Shown here piece by piece: positions 1 through 6,429 of a stretch of DNA of 12,039 bases. Every line of letters starts with the position of its first letter. Within the stretch, counting starts at the first letter, position 1. A program made the translations under genes and the position numbers. The notes beneath the pieces are model-generated. The model was not told where the DNA came from and did not search any database. It saw only the letters and a program-made list of their open reading frames with translations. Source of the DNA: CBCXVS01 sp965178525 (GTDB lineage: Bacteria; Tectomicrobia; Entotheonellia; Entotheonellales; Entotheonellaceae); assembly GCA_965178525.1 (NCBI GenBank), contig CBCXVS010000237.1:1-12039 (forward strand). The letters run 5' to 3'.

Positions 1-70
1 ATGGACTTTTGAATTGGGCCAACCTGTTGATCTACTTAACCCTCCGCCTATTCTGCCAGGGGAACTTCGG
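1..70 (-). repeat. Left copy of a long inverted repeat (IS-like end)
   Basis: Bases 1-70 are the reverse complement of 11947-12016 with one mismatch (base 55). The match stops sharply at base 70/71 and runs to the window edge, so the repeat probably continues outside. Read on the minus strand, the repeat starts CCGAAGTTCCCC and points out of the window. It interrupts the second ABC permease gene directly after the start of its conserved domain, which suggests that base 70 is a real insertion boundary. Seen: the repeat and its boundary. Inferred: that it is the end of an insertion sequence; no transposase is visible. Confidence 0.8.
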
Positions 71-459
71 CCTAGAGTAATCGGCGTCGCCAAGCGGAGA
101 CTCTGGGCCACGATTCCCAGCACTTCGAGACGCCGTCCGATACTGGCCCAGACCACAATGGCAAGAACGATGACCACGACGTTGAGCGCGTGACTGCACA
201 GGCGAATCCGGGTCCGGGATGCCGGCGCTGCCAGGACATGCAGAGCCACCGTGCTGAGGCACGTCAGGCCGCAGCCAATCAAGGCCCACTGCGTCGGCAA
301 TGGCAAGCTTCCCATGCGCGCAAAACGGAGCGTAGAGATGGCCTCAGGCGGTGTGAGCAGCGCCCCCCACAGCAATCCGATGCCGACGAGTGCGTAGCAT
401 GGCCCCAAGCCGCTGAAAACGGCGGGCAGAACACGGAAGACGGCTTCAGGACGACGCAT
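71..459 (-). pseudogene. Truncated second ABC importer permease (YufQ/NupQ-like), N-terminal part only
   Basis: The start ATG at 459 overlaps the stop of the preceding permease by 14 bases, as expected for translational coupling in this operon type. The frame is open to base 1. Its first ~125 residues are hydrophobic, with two or three likely membrane segments (for example around LVGIGLLWGALL and VVVILAIVVWASI). They are followed by SLRLATPITL, which resembles the very start of ordinary second permeases of BMP-type nucleoside/simple-sugar importers. The frame then enters the edge repeat and reads out-of-family sequence. The gene therefore lacks nearly all of its transmembrane domain here. The long N-terminal extension before the ATPIT motif is unusual for the family as I know it. 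Family assignment rests on position and this short motif, so it is moderate. Confidence 0.6.
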
Positions 460-1499
460 CGGTCGGCCTGCGAGGCGCCAGACGATAGAGCCAGCGCACA
501 ATCTGATCGGCGGCCACACACACGATCACCAACGCTTGCACGATATAGATGAGGTCAATGGAAATGCCCGAGCGCAGTTGCACCAACCCGGCGCCGTTGC
601 GCAACCCTCCCCAGAGGAAGGCGGCAGGCAGAATGCCAAGAGGATGCGAGCGCGCCAACAAAGCCACGGCAATCGCATCGAAACCATAGCCGGACGAAAA
701 CGCTGCCGGCAAGGTATGATTTAATCCCAGGACTTCCCCCGCCCCAGCGAGTCCGGCCAAGGTGCCGGCTAGGGTCATGGTGAGCACGATCACCCACCCG
801 ACGCGTATCCCCGCATAGTGCGCCGCACTGGGGTTGGCGCCCACGGTGCGGATCCGGAAACCGATCGTGGTTTTGAACAGAAACTAGGCGACGAGACCCG
901 CCGCCGCGACGGCCAGAACGAGCCCGGCATGCAACCGATACTGGGGCCCCAACAGCAAGGGCAGGTGCGCAGTGGGCAAGACGTAGGGCGTGCGATCGAT
1001 ACTGGCGGCCGGATCACGCAGCCCATGCTTCACCAGATAATCGACCAGTTTGACGGCAATATAGTTCATCATAATCGTATTAATGACTTCATGTGCGCCG
1101 AATTTGGCCTTCAGGATTCCCGGCGCCGCCCCCACACGGCCCCGCCTGCCGCCGCCGCCGCCAAAGCCAGTGGGAGATGCAACCACATGGGAAGACCCAC
1201 CACCGCATAACCGACGACCGCCGCGACCAAGGCGCCCATGTAAAACTGCCCTTCCGCTCCGATATTAAACAATCCGCCATGAAAGCCCACCGCCACCGCT
1301 AGTAAGGCAGAGCGGCCACGCCGGTCTCGAGCAGCGCCCGCCATGACCCACACATCCCCTCGAACAAACCACGATAGGCATCGAACACATTGGCGCCACT
1401 GGCCCAGATGAGCCCTGCGCCCAGCAGCAGCGCCGTGGCGACGGCACAGGGAGGCAAGAGCCATTCCGTCCACGCACCCTGTCCCAGGACGCGCTGCAT
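446..1499 (-). pseudogene. Decayed first ABC importer permease (YufP/NupP-like)
   Basis: Three reading frames joined together give a nearly full-length (~350 aa) inner-membrane permease of the BMP-type nucleoside/simple-sugar importer. Conserved pieces are AYRGLFEG and ALLETGVAALP (N-terminal), then GLFNIGAEGQFYMGAL, then FGAHEVINTIMMNYIA, then GANPSAAHYAGI and GYGFDAIAVALLA. Lesions: a frameshift at about 1304-1305, where one extra T on the coding strand would restore the frame; a second at the C run 1129-1133, where a sixth G on the coding strand restores VWGAAPGIL; and an in-frame TAG at 884-886, where the family often has an aromatic residue. The start is taken as ATG 1499, preceded by AGTAGG; a GTG at 1535 overlaps the ATPase stop and is the alternative. 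The gene follows the ATPase by 35 bases. Both frameshifts are single bases in short homopolymers, so sequencing error is possible for them, but not readily for the stop codon. Confidence 0.85.
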
Positions 1500-1534
1500 C
1501 CTACTCAAAGTTGACACAACGGCCCCGCATTTCA

Positions 1535-3031
1535 CTACGCGCCGAGCCCCGCCATCAAGCGCCCTAACGACTCGCGCGTTGCCTCCCGCGCCGTTACGAT
1601 GGCGAGAATTTTTCCCCGATACATCACGGCAATGCGGTCTGAGAGGGCCAGAATCTCGTCGAGTTCCGTAGAGACTAACAAAACGGCGCAGCCTTGATCA
1701 CGCTTTTGTACGATCTGTTGATGCAGAAAAGCGGTCGCTCCCACATCGAGACCGCGTGTCGGTTGGGCCGCAATAAGGCAACGGAGTGGCCGTCCACACT
1801 CGCGAGCCGCCACCATTTTTTGCTGATTTCCGCCGGAGAGGCTGGCGGCGCGCGTGAGCGGACTGGGCGCACGGATGTCAAATGTCCGCATCAGAGACTT
1901 GGCATGCTCCATCACGGCCGCGGTGCGACGGACGAAGCCCCGGGCGAAGGGCTTGCGATCGTAGGTGTTGAGCACCAGATTGTCGGCAACGGCGTAGCGC
2001 TCGACCATCCCGTGCTTGTGACGATCCTCCGGAATATGCCCCACGCCGAGGGCGGCGATGCGTCGCGGTGTGGCGTTGGTGATCTCGACTCCCGATACCG
2101 TCATCGTGCCCGCGCTGGCGGGGCGGATGCCAGTCAATACCTCGATCAGTTCCGTCTGCCCATTTCCCTGCACGCCGGCAACGCCGAGGATCTCGCCCGC
2201 TTGAATATGTAACGACACACCGCCCACAGCCAGCGCGCCTCGATCATCTAACGCCCGTAGCTCACGGATGCGCAGCAACACGTCGGCAGACGCCTGCCGT
2301 GGCGACACCGTGACCGGCGGCGGGGCTTCACCCCCCACCATGAGGGCAGCAAGCTGTGCTGCGGTTGTCTCCGCCGGTGTCGCCGTGCCGACCACGCGTC
2401 CCTGGCGCATGACGGTAATGTGGTGTGCTACCTGGAAGACTTCTTGCAGCTTATGCGTGATAAAAATAATGGCCGTGCCACGTTGCGCCAGGGCCGTGAT
2501 AGTGCGGAACACCTCCGCCGTCTCCACCGGCGTCAGCACGGCGGTCGGTTCATCCAGAATCAAAATATTCGCCTGCCGATAGAGCGCCTTGAGGATTTCA
2601 ACGCGCTGCCGCATGCCGACAGGTAAATTCTGCACCCATGCCTGTGGGTCGACCTCGAGGTGATAGCGCTCGGAGAGCTCACGAATATGCTGTATGGCGC
2701 GTTTGAGATCGAGGAACGGGCCAAGGCGCGTCGTTTCCCGGCCGAGGATAATATTCTCCGCCACCGTCATCGCCGGTATCAGCATAAAATGCTGATGGAC
2801 CATGCCAATGCCGTGTGACATGGCATCTTCAGGACGGTGTAGACGCACCGCTTTGCCGCCCACGACGATGTTGCCCTCGTCCGGTCGATAGAGGCCGTAG
2901 AGGATATTCATCAACGTCGTCTTCCCCGCCCCATTTTCTCCCAGGAGCGCATGGATCTCGCCTTTGGCAACCTGCACGTTCACCCGATTATTGGCGACCA
3001 CACCGGGGAAACGCTTCGTAATCCCACGCAT
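1535..3031 (-). CDS. Double-domain ABC ATPase of a BMP-type nucleoside/simple-sugar importer (YufO/NupO-like)
   Basis: The 498-aa cytoplasmic ATPase energises import together with two permeases and a periplasmic binding protein. Domain 1 has Walker A GENGAGKTT (31-39), Q-loop Q80, a signature replaced by LPVGMRQRVE (~136-145), Walker B NILILDEPTAVLTP (155-168) and H-loop H193. Domain 2 has a degenerate Walker A GVQGNGQTE (286-294), signature LSGGNQQKM (398-406), and CLIAAQPTRGLDVG (418-431) in which Q423 stands where the catalytic Glu normally follows Walker B; STELDEI takes the place of the H-loop. This asymmetry is typical of the RbsA/YufO type, with only site 1 fully catalytic. ATG 3031 is the only usable start: the frame upstream runs through the heptamer array to a TGA without ATG, GTG or TTG, and there is no clear Shine-Dalgarno. 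The gene is intact, but its permeases are broken. Confidence 0.93.
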   Translation of the reverse strand: MRGITKRFPGVVANNRVNVQVAKGEIHALLGENGAGKTTLMNILYGLYRPDEGNIVVGGKAVRLHRPEDAMSHGIGMVHQHFMLIPAMTVAENIILGRETTRLGPFLDLKRAIQHIRELSERYHLEVDPQAWVQNLPVGMRQRVEILKALYRQANILILDEPTAVLTPVETAEVFRTITALAQRGTAIIFITHKLQEVFQVAHHITVMRQGRVVGTATPAETTAAQLAALMVGGEAPPPVTVSPRQASADVLLRIRELRALDDRGALAVGGVSLHIQAGEILGVAGVQGNGQTELIEVLTGIRPASAGTMTVSGVEITNATPRRIAALGVGHIPEDRHKHGMVERYAVADNLVLNTYDRKPFARGFVRRTAAVMEHAKSLMRTFDIRAPSPLTRAASLSGGNQQKMVAARECGRPLRCLIAAQPTRGLDVGATAFLHQQIVQKRDQGCAVLLVSTELDEILALSDRIAVMYRGKILAIVTAREATRESLGRLMAGLGA

Positions 3032-3036
3032 CTCTA

Positions 3037-3074
3037 AATGCGGAATGCGGAATGCGGAATGCGGAATGCGGAAT
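3037..3074 (+). repeat. Heptamer tandem array (AATGCGG)5
   Basis: Five perfect AATGCGG units plus a partial AAT begin six bases upstream of the ATPase start codon. A second array in the opposite orientation lies at 3203-3236, about 128 bases away, so the pair can form a long hairpin. The array occupies the place where the ribosome-binding site of the ATPase gene would be. Confidence 0.95.
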
Positions 3075-3128
3075 AGCCGGATTCACCTCTTCACCCTCAG
3101 CCCATGGTTTGCAATGGCGTCTTCTTCT

Positions 3129-3157
3129 CTTATATCACCTACTTCGTTATAAGCCAA
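3129..3157 (-). promoter_or_regulatory. Sigma-70-like promoter for the ATPase and permease genes
   Basis: On the minus strand, a -35 TTGGCT (3157-3152), a 17-base spacer and a -10 TATAAG (3134-3129) preceded by an extended TG lie between the two heptamer arrays. Transcription would start near 3122 and pass through array 3037-3074 before the ATPase gene. This would let the distal genes be expressed independently of the binding-protein gene. The call is from consensus match only. Confidence 0.45.
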
Positions 3158-3202
3158 AATCTGAGGCACATACTAGCCACGGTCAGCATCAGAAATTCTT
3201 AC

Positions 3203-3236
3203 ATTCCGCATTCCGCGTTCCGCATTCCGAATTCGG
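3203..3236 (-). repeat. Heptamer array in inverted orientation (ATTCCGC-type, degenerate)
   Basis: Units ATTCCGC, ATTCCGC, GTTCCGC, ATTCCGA and a partial ATTCGG lie just downstream of the stop codon of the binding-protein gene. The array is the reverse complement of the 3037-3074 unit but has diverged at two positions. The pair can base-pair in the transcript leaving the binding-protein gene and could act as a processing or attenuation hairpin, which is inference. Confidence 0.9.
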
Positions 3237-3238
3237 TA

Positions 3239-4243
3239 TCAGTTTTCAGTTTGAATCGTGATTTTACCGGCACGCAGATCATTGGCAATCTCGCGCAGCC
3301 GGGCTTGTACCGCCTCAGGAATCGCCGGTGCAGTGTCGTGGAACGGCGCGAGTCCGACACCCGCGTTGCGCGCATCAAAGACCTGGGTGCCGCCGGCGAA
3401 TGTGCCGTCTATAACACGCTGTATAGCGCCGTAGACGGCATTATCGACGCGTTTCATCGCACTTGAGAGGAGCTTGTTGGCGCCCGGCGCCCGACCTTGT
3501 TTGAACGTTGTCATGTATTCATCCTGATCGACGCCGATCACCCAGGCGCCAGCCTGGGCGGCCCCTAGGATGGCGCCGGAACCCGTCGGGCCGCCGGCGC
3601 CGAAGATGACGTCGGCCCCTTCATCCATCTGCGACAATGCCGCAGTCTTGCCCCGGGCCGGGTCGGTAAAGCTATCGATGTAGACGCCGAGTGTGTCGCA
3701 GTCGGCGCAGACGTACTTGACGCCCGCTTCGTAACCCTTGCGGAACCTGACGACGGGAGGAATGGCCACCCCGGCGACGATGCCGACGGTCTTGCTCTTG
3801 GTCATCAGGCCGGCCAACGCCTCGGCCAGGAAGCCCGCCTGATCCTCGGCAAAGATCAAGCCAATGATGTTGGCCATCGGTGGGTCATAGGCGAAGTCCA
3901 CAATGGCAAAACGCACGTCGGGATATTTCTGCGCCATCTTCTTCGTCGCATCTCCAAGCATAAAGCCCACGGTGATGATCATGTCGTAGCCGGCCGTGGT
4001 GAATTGTTCGATATTTTTCTCATAATCCGTCGGTTGCTGCGTCTCGATGAAGGCGCTCTTGAGATTAAATTCCTTCACCGCCCGTATCATCCCCTTGTAG
4101 GCAAACTCGTTGAAGGTGCGATCGTCGATTTTGCCGACATCGGTGACCAGTCCGACCTGCGACACCGACGCCGTTTGCGCCGCCGCGACGCTGCTCAACA
4201 GCATGATCCCAAGCCCCAACACAACCGATAGACGCAGTTGCAT
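3239..4243 (-). CDS. BMP/PnrA-family periplasmic substrate-binding protein
   Basis: The 334-aa protein has a signal peptide at residues 1-22 (two basic residues are absent, but R4 and a hydrophobic stretch LSVVLGLGIMLL are present) with likely cleavage AAA|Q. There is no lipobox Cys, which suggests a soluble periplasmic protein. The mature part opens with the family hallmark GLVTDVGKIDDRTFNE (31-46) and later has IVDF, GAGGPTGSG (215-223) and GVDQDEY (237-243), all typical of the Bmp/Med/PnrA family. Characterised members bind purine nucleosides; the ligand here is not known. Start: ATG 4243 is preceded by AGGA with eight bases between; an upstream GTG at 4264 would add seven residues and is less likely. 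It is the first gene of the importer locus, followed by the ATPase after 207 bases holding the heptamer arrays. It has no frame damage despite the broken permeases. Confidence 0.93.
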   Translation of the reverse strand: MQLRLSVVLGLGIMLLSSVAAAQTASVSQVGLVTDVGKIDDRTFNEFAYKGMIRAVKEFNLKSAFIETQQPTDYEKNIEQFTTAGYDMIITVGFMLGDATKKMAQKYPDVRFAIVDFAYDPPMANIIGLIFAEDQAGFLAEALAGLMTKSKTVGIVAGVAIPPVVRFRKGYEAGVKYVCADCDTLGVYIDSFTDPARGKTAALSQMDEGADVIFGAGGPTGSGAILGAAQAGAWVIGVDQDEYMTTFKQGRAPGANKLLSSAMKRVDNAVYGAIQRVIDGTFAGGTQVFDARNAGVGLAPFHDTAPAIPEAVQARLREIANDLRAGKITIQTEN

Positions 4244-4607
4244 ACGCACCGTCCTACTCCTCACAAGAATGTTACACGTCCTGTGGATGTCATGCCTGCC
4301 TCCAGGTTACAGCCGGTCTGCTGGCACACGCTGTTCCCTCTGGCAGCCTGTATGGTGCACAGAACATCCGAGGAAAGCAAGTCAAGAGCACGATTGGCAA
4401 CTGAGCGCTACGACCATGGTCGAGAGCCAGACCATCTCAGGCCGTTCCCGACACCGGTGAGTCATACCAGGCCATGCACGCGCCACGGGCTCTCGCCTCA
4501 GCGGGTAGATTCTCAGGAAAAAAGCCTTTAAAATACCTCTTGGATTCAAGCTGGGCGTTCGGCGCCAGACCTGTCTCCACAACAGAAATGTGTGGTAGGA
4601 TGCAGTC
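4244..4607. other. Gene-free divergent intergenic region
   Basis: No convincing gene is seen on either strand; the open frames here lack ribosome-binding sites, recognisable motifs or composition typical of genes. The region lies between the divergent binding-protein gene and the small gene at 4608. It holds a perfect 12-base palindrome CGACCATGGTCG at 4411-4422 and an A/T-rich stretch at about 4518-4531. Promoters for both flanking genes should lie here, but I see no strong consensus. Confidence 0.5.
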
Positions 4608-4796
4608 ATGATACAGAAGATTGTCAAGAAACATCGTCTGCAAGAGCGTACCACCAGGCCAAATGACTTAGCCTACTGGTTGAGCAAGACACCCGAGGAA
4701 CGCGTCGCCACTGTCGCCTATTTACGCAGACAATATTATGGAAACGCAACCAGACTTCAGAGAGTTGCTCGCGTTGTTCAGCGCCCACCATGTTGA
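4608..4796 (+). CDS. Small toxin-antitoxin-like protein, partner of a nucleotidyltransferase
   Basis: The 62-aa product is basic with no membrane segment. Its core DLAYWLSKTPEERVATVAYL followed by RRQYYGN and LQRVARVVQRP resembles small proteins I know to be encoded directly upstream of stand-alone nucleotidyltransferase-fold genes. In those pairs it is presumed to be the antitoxin or accessory partner; no tested function is recalled. ATG 4608 is preceded by TAGGA with seven to eight bases between. It overlaps the start of the nucleotidyltransferase remnant by 59 bases in a different frame, the usual coupled arrangement. The downstream partner is truncated, so this gene may be an orphan on its way to decay. 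Local GC is lower than in the flanking operons, which suggests acquisition by transfer. The role is inference from context. Confidence 0.65.
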   Translation: MIQKIVKKHRLQERTTRPNDLAYWLSKTPEERVATVAYLRRQYYGNATRLQRVARVVQRPPC

Positions 4797-4863
4797 GTAC
4801 CTCCTGGTGGGCGGGTACGCGCTCGTTCGGGGAAGCGTAAAGTCAAGAACATACCTCGCCTAA
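4738..4863 (+). pseudogene. Nucleotidyltransferase (toxin-like) N-terminal remnant
   Basis: A 41-codon frame starts at ATG 4738 and encodes METQPDFRELLALF, then HHVEYLLVGGYAL. This is the typical beginning of MNT/AbiEii/DUF6036-like nucleotidyltransferase proteins, up to and including the GGYAL helix. The frame then leaves the family at about codon 31 and stops at TAA 4861-4863. The region that would carry the catalytic aspartates and the rest of a normal protein of roughly 150-250 aa is absent. Only 15 bases later the DUF29 gene begins with its own ribosome-binding site, so the junction near 4830 looks like a deletion or recombination point. The overlap with the upstream small gene is the normal layout of the pair. 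The remnant is probably non-functional. Confidence 0.7.
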
Positions 4864-4878
4864 CTCCGGAGGCCTGTC

Positions 4879-5304
4879 ATGGATGAGTTGAGCGAACTTC
4901 GCGACTTCCTGGAAACAGGACAGATTGAAAAGGCCCTACTTCTAGTGGACGAATTGGACGAAATGAGCCGTGAGGATAAGATCAACAAAATCAGTAGCTA
5001 CATGCGTATCCTTCTCATTCACGTGATGAAGCAGCAGGCTGAGCAGCGCAGTACACGGTCCTGGGAGTTGTCCATAAAAGAAGCGCGACGGCAAATTAGA
5101 CGAACCAATACCCGGCGCAAAGCGGGTGGCGTCTATTTGAGTCAAGACGAACTGATGGAAGAGCTTAAGGACGTCTACGATCTGGCGCTTGAACGCGCAG
5201 CGTTAGAAGCTTTTGGGGGAATTTACACGGCAGAGGAAATGACGCCGCGCATTTCTCGTCAAGAGATATTGGAACATGCGCTCACCCTCATAATCGAAGC
5301 GTAA
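4879..5304 (+). CDS. DUF29 family protein
   Basis: The 141-aa, charged, mostly helical protein matches the DUF29 pattern: an N-terminal helix MDELSELRDFLETG, then LVDELDEMSREDKINKI, ILLIHVMKQQAEQRSTRSW with the conserved RSTRSW, and IKEARRQI. No catalytic motif, signal peptide or membrane span is seen. DUF29 proteins have no established function that I can name; they are frequent in cyanobacteria and in some proteobacteria and often lie near mobile or toxin-antitoxin genes. ATG 4879 is well supported by GGAGG six bases upstream. Base composition is clearly lower in GC than in the AAA+/VWA operon downstream, in keeping with a transferred module. It follows the nucleotidyltransferase remnant by 15 bases and may be co-transcribed with it. 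Confidence 0.85.
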   Translation: MDELSELRDFLETGQIEKALLLVDELDEMSREDKINKISSYMRILLIHVMKQQAEQRSTRSWELSIKEARRQIRRTNTRRKAGGVYLSQDELMEELKDVYDLALERAALEAFGGIYTAEEMTPRISRQEILEHALTLIIEA

Positions 5305-5426
5305 ACATACAGAAACCTTCGGGCGTCCTTCCCGCTCAACGCCATGACCTCCTCTCAATATCTATGCTCGCCTTACCATTCCCTTACGCAGTTGCCAAAT
5401 GACAATGCGCACCCCTCGGTCTGTTG

Positions 5427-5455
5427 TTGATCCTCAGGAGTCGCGCTGCTACAAT
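5427..5455 (+). promoter_or_regulatory. Sigma-70-like promoter of the AAA+/VWA operon
   Basis: A -35 TTGATC (5427-5432), a spacer of exactly 17 bases and a -10 TACAAT (5450-5455) predict a transcript start near 5462 and a leader of about 66 bases. This position rules against translation from the upstream ATG at 5399 and supports ATG 5528 as the ATPase start. The call is by consensus match. Confidence 0.55.
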
Positions 5456-5527
5456 GGCCCCGGCATCATACCAGCCACCGGATCGCATGGGAAAAGTTTG
5501 AAAGCAACAGAGGATAGAGCGAGCAGC

Positions 5528-6421
5528 ATGATTGACACGGCTGAGCCCCAATATAAAGAATATGCCATTGAAGAATTTCTCGTCCGCAGCGAGCCGTATT
5601 ACCGGACCGTGGGCGATGAACTGGCCCTGTTTACCGGCGCCTACAACCAGCGCATTCCCGTCTTGTTGAAAGGCCCCACGGGCTGTGGGAAAACGCGGTT
5701 TGTTGAGTATATGGCTTGGAAATTGGGCCGTCCCCTGGCGGTGGTGCGGGACAAAAATCAGCAACCGCTCGGGGATCGCGAGGTCCGCGTGCCACTCGTG
5801 ACCATCGCCTGCCACGAAGACCTCACCGCCAGCGACCTAGTCGGACGCTATCTGCTAGATGCGGAAGGTACGCGATGGATTGACGGCCCCATGACGCGGG
5901 CGGTCAAAGCGGGCGCGATTCTGTACCTGGACGAAGTGGTCGAGGCGCGCAAGGACACCACGGTCCTGATTCATCCCCTCACGGACCATCGGCGTATTTT
6001 GCCGGTGGAGAAGCGCGGCACGATTGTTGAGGCCGACGACCGTTTTCTGCTGTGTATTTCCTACAATCCGCACTACCAGAGCGCCTTGAAGGATCTGAAA
6101 CAGAGCACCCGGCAGCGGTTTATCGCCATTGAATTTGACTATCCGCCTCCGGAAATCGAGGCAGAGATCGTGCAGCGAGAGAGCGGCTGCACCGCCGCGC
6201 AGGCGGAGGCGCTGGCCAAACTCGGCGTCAAGGTGCGCAACCTGCGCGACTATGGGCTGCAGGAGGGCGCGAGTACCCGCTTACTCATCTACGCGGCGCG
6301 CCTCATGTCGGAGGGGATCACGGCGCGGCGCGCCTGTCAGGTCGCGCTGGTGTGGAATCTGACGGACGAGCTGGAACTACAACGGGGCATCGAAGAGGTG
6401 GTGACCTCCATCTTTGAGTAG
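5528..6421 (+). CDS. MoxR-type AAA+ ATPase of the CbbQ/NirQ/NorQ family
   Basis: The 297-aa cytoplasmic ATPase has Walker A GPTGCGKT (49-56), Walker B ILYLDEV (131-137, D135/E136), sensor-1 Asn in ISYNP (N180) and likely arginine fingers in STRQRF (R195, R197). The stretch ACHEDLTASDLVGRYLL (95-110) and WIDGPMTRAVKAGA are characteristic of CbbQ/NorQ. Such proteins form hexamers that, with a VWA partner, remodel a metalloenzyme: RuBisCO for CbbQ, nitric oxide reductase for NorQ. Start ATG 5528 is chosen because the predicted promoter lies downstream of the longer alternative ATG 5399 and because family proteins begin near here; the ribosome-binding site is weak. The VWA gene follows after eight bases, so the two form an operon. 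The client is unknown because none is encoded in the window; the symbol is therefore left blank. Confidence 0.93.
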   Translation: MIDTAEPQYKEYAIEEFLVRSEPYYRTVGDELALFTGAYNQRIPVLLKGPTGCGKTRFVEYMAWKLGRPLAVVRDKNQQPLGDREVRVPLVTIACHEDLTASDLVGRYLLDAEGTRWIDGPMTRAVKAGAILYLDEVVEARKDTTVLIHPLTDHRRILPVEKRGTIVEADDRFLLCISYNPHYQSALKDLKQSTRQRFIAIEFDYPPPEIEAEIVQRESGCTAAQAEALAKLGVKVRNLRDYGLQEGASTRLLIYAARLMSEGITARRACQVALVWNLTDELELQRGIEEVVTSIFE

Positions 6422-6429
6422 GGGTAGAC

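Noticed and set aside
3037..3236. Possible CRISPR array
   Set aside because: Units are seven bases with no spacers, and the two arrays are in opposite orientation; no cas genes are present.
3052..3466. Plus-strand frames through the heptamer array (repeating MRNAECG-like text)
   Set aside because: They are translations of the tandem repeat and of the antisense of the binding-protein gene.
4382..4654. Minus-strand open frame of about 90 codons in the gap before the small gene
   Set aside because: No ribosome-binding site or known motif, and it overlaps the start of the small gene on the other strand.
5305..5345. Terminator after the DUF29 gene
   Set aside because: Only a four-base CGGG/CCCG stem without a T run was found.
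5399..5527. N-terminal extension of the AAA+ ATPase from ATG 5399
   Set aside because: The promoter TTGATC-17-TACAAT lies inside it, the extension has no family likeness, and homologues start near ATG 5528.
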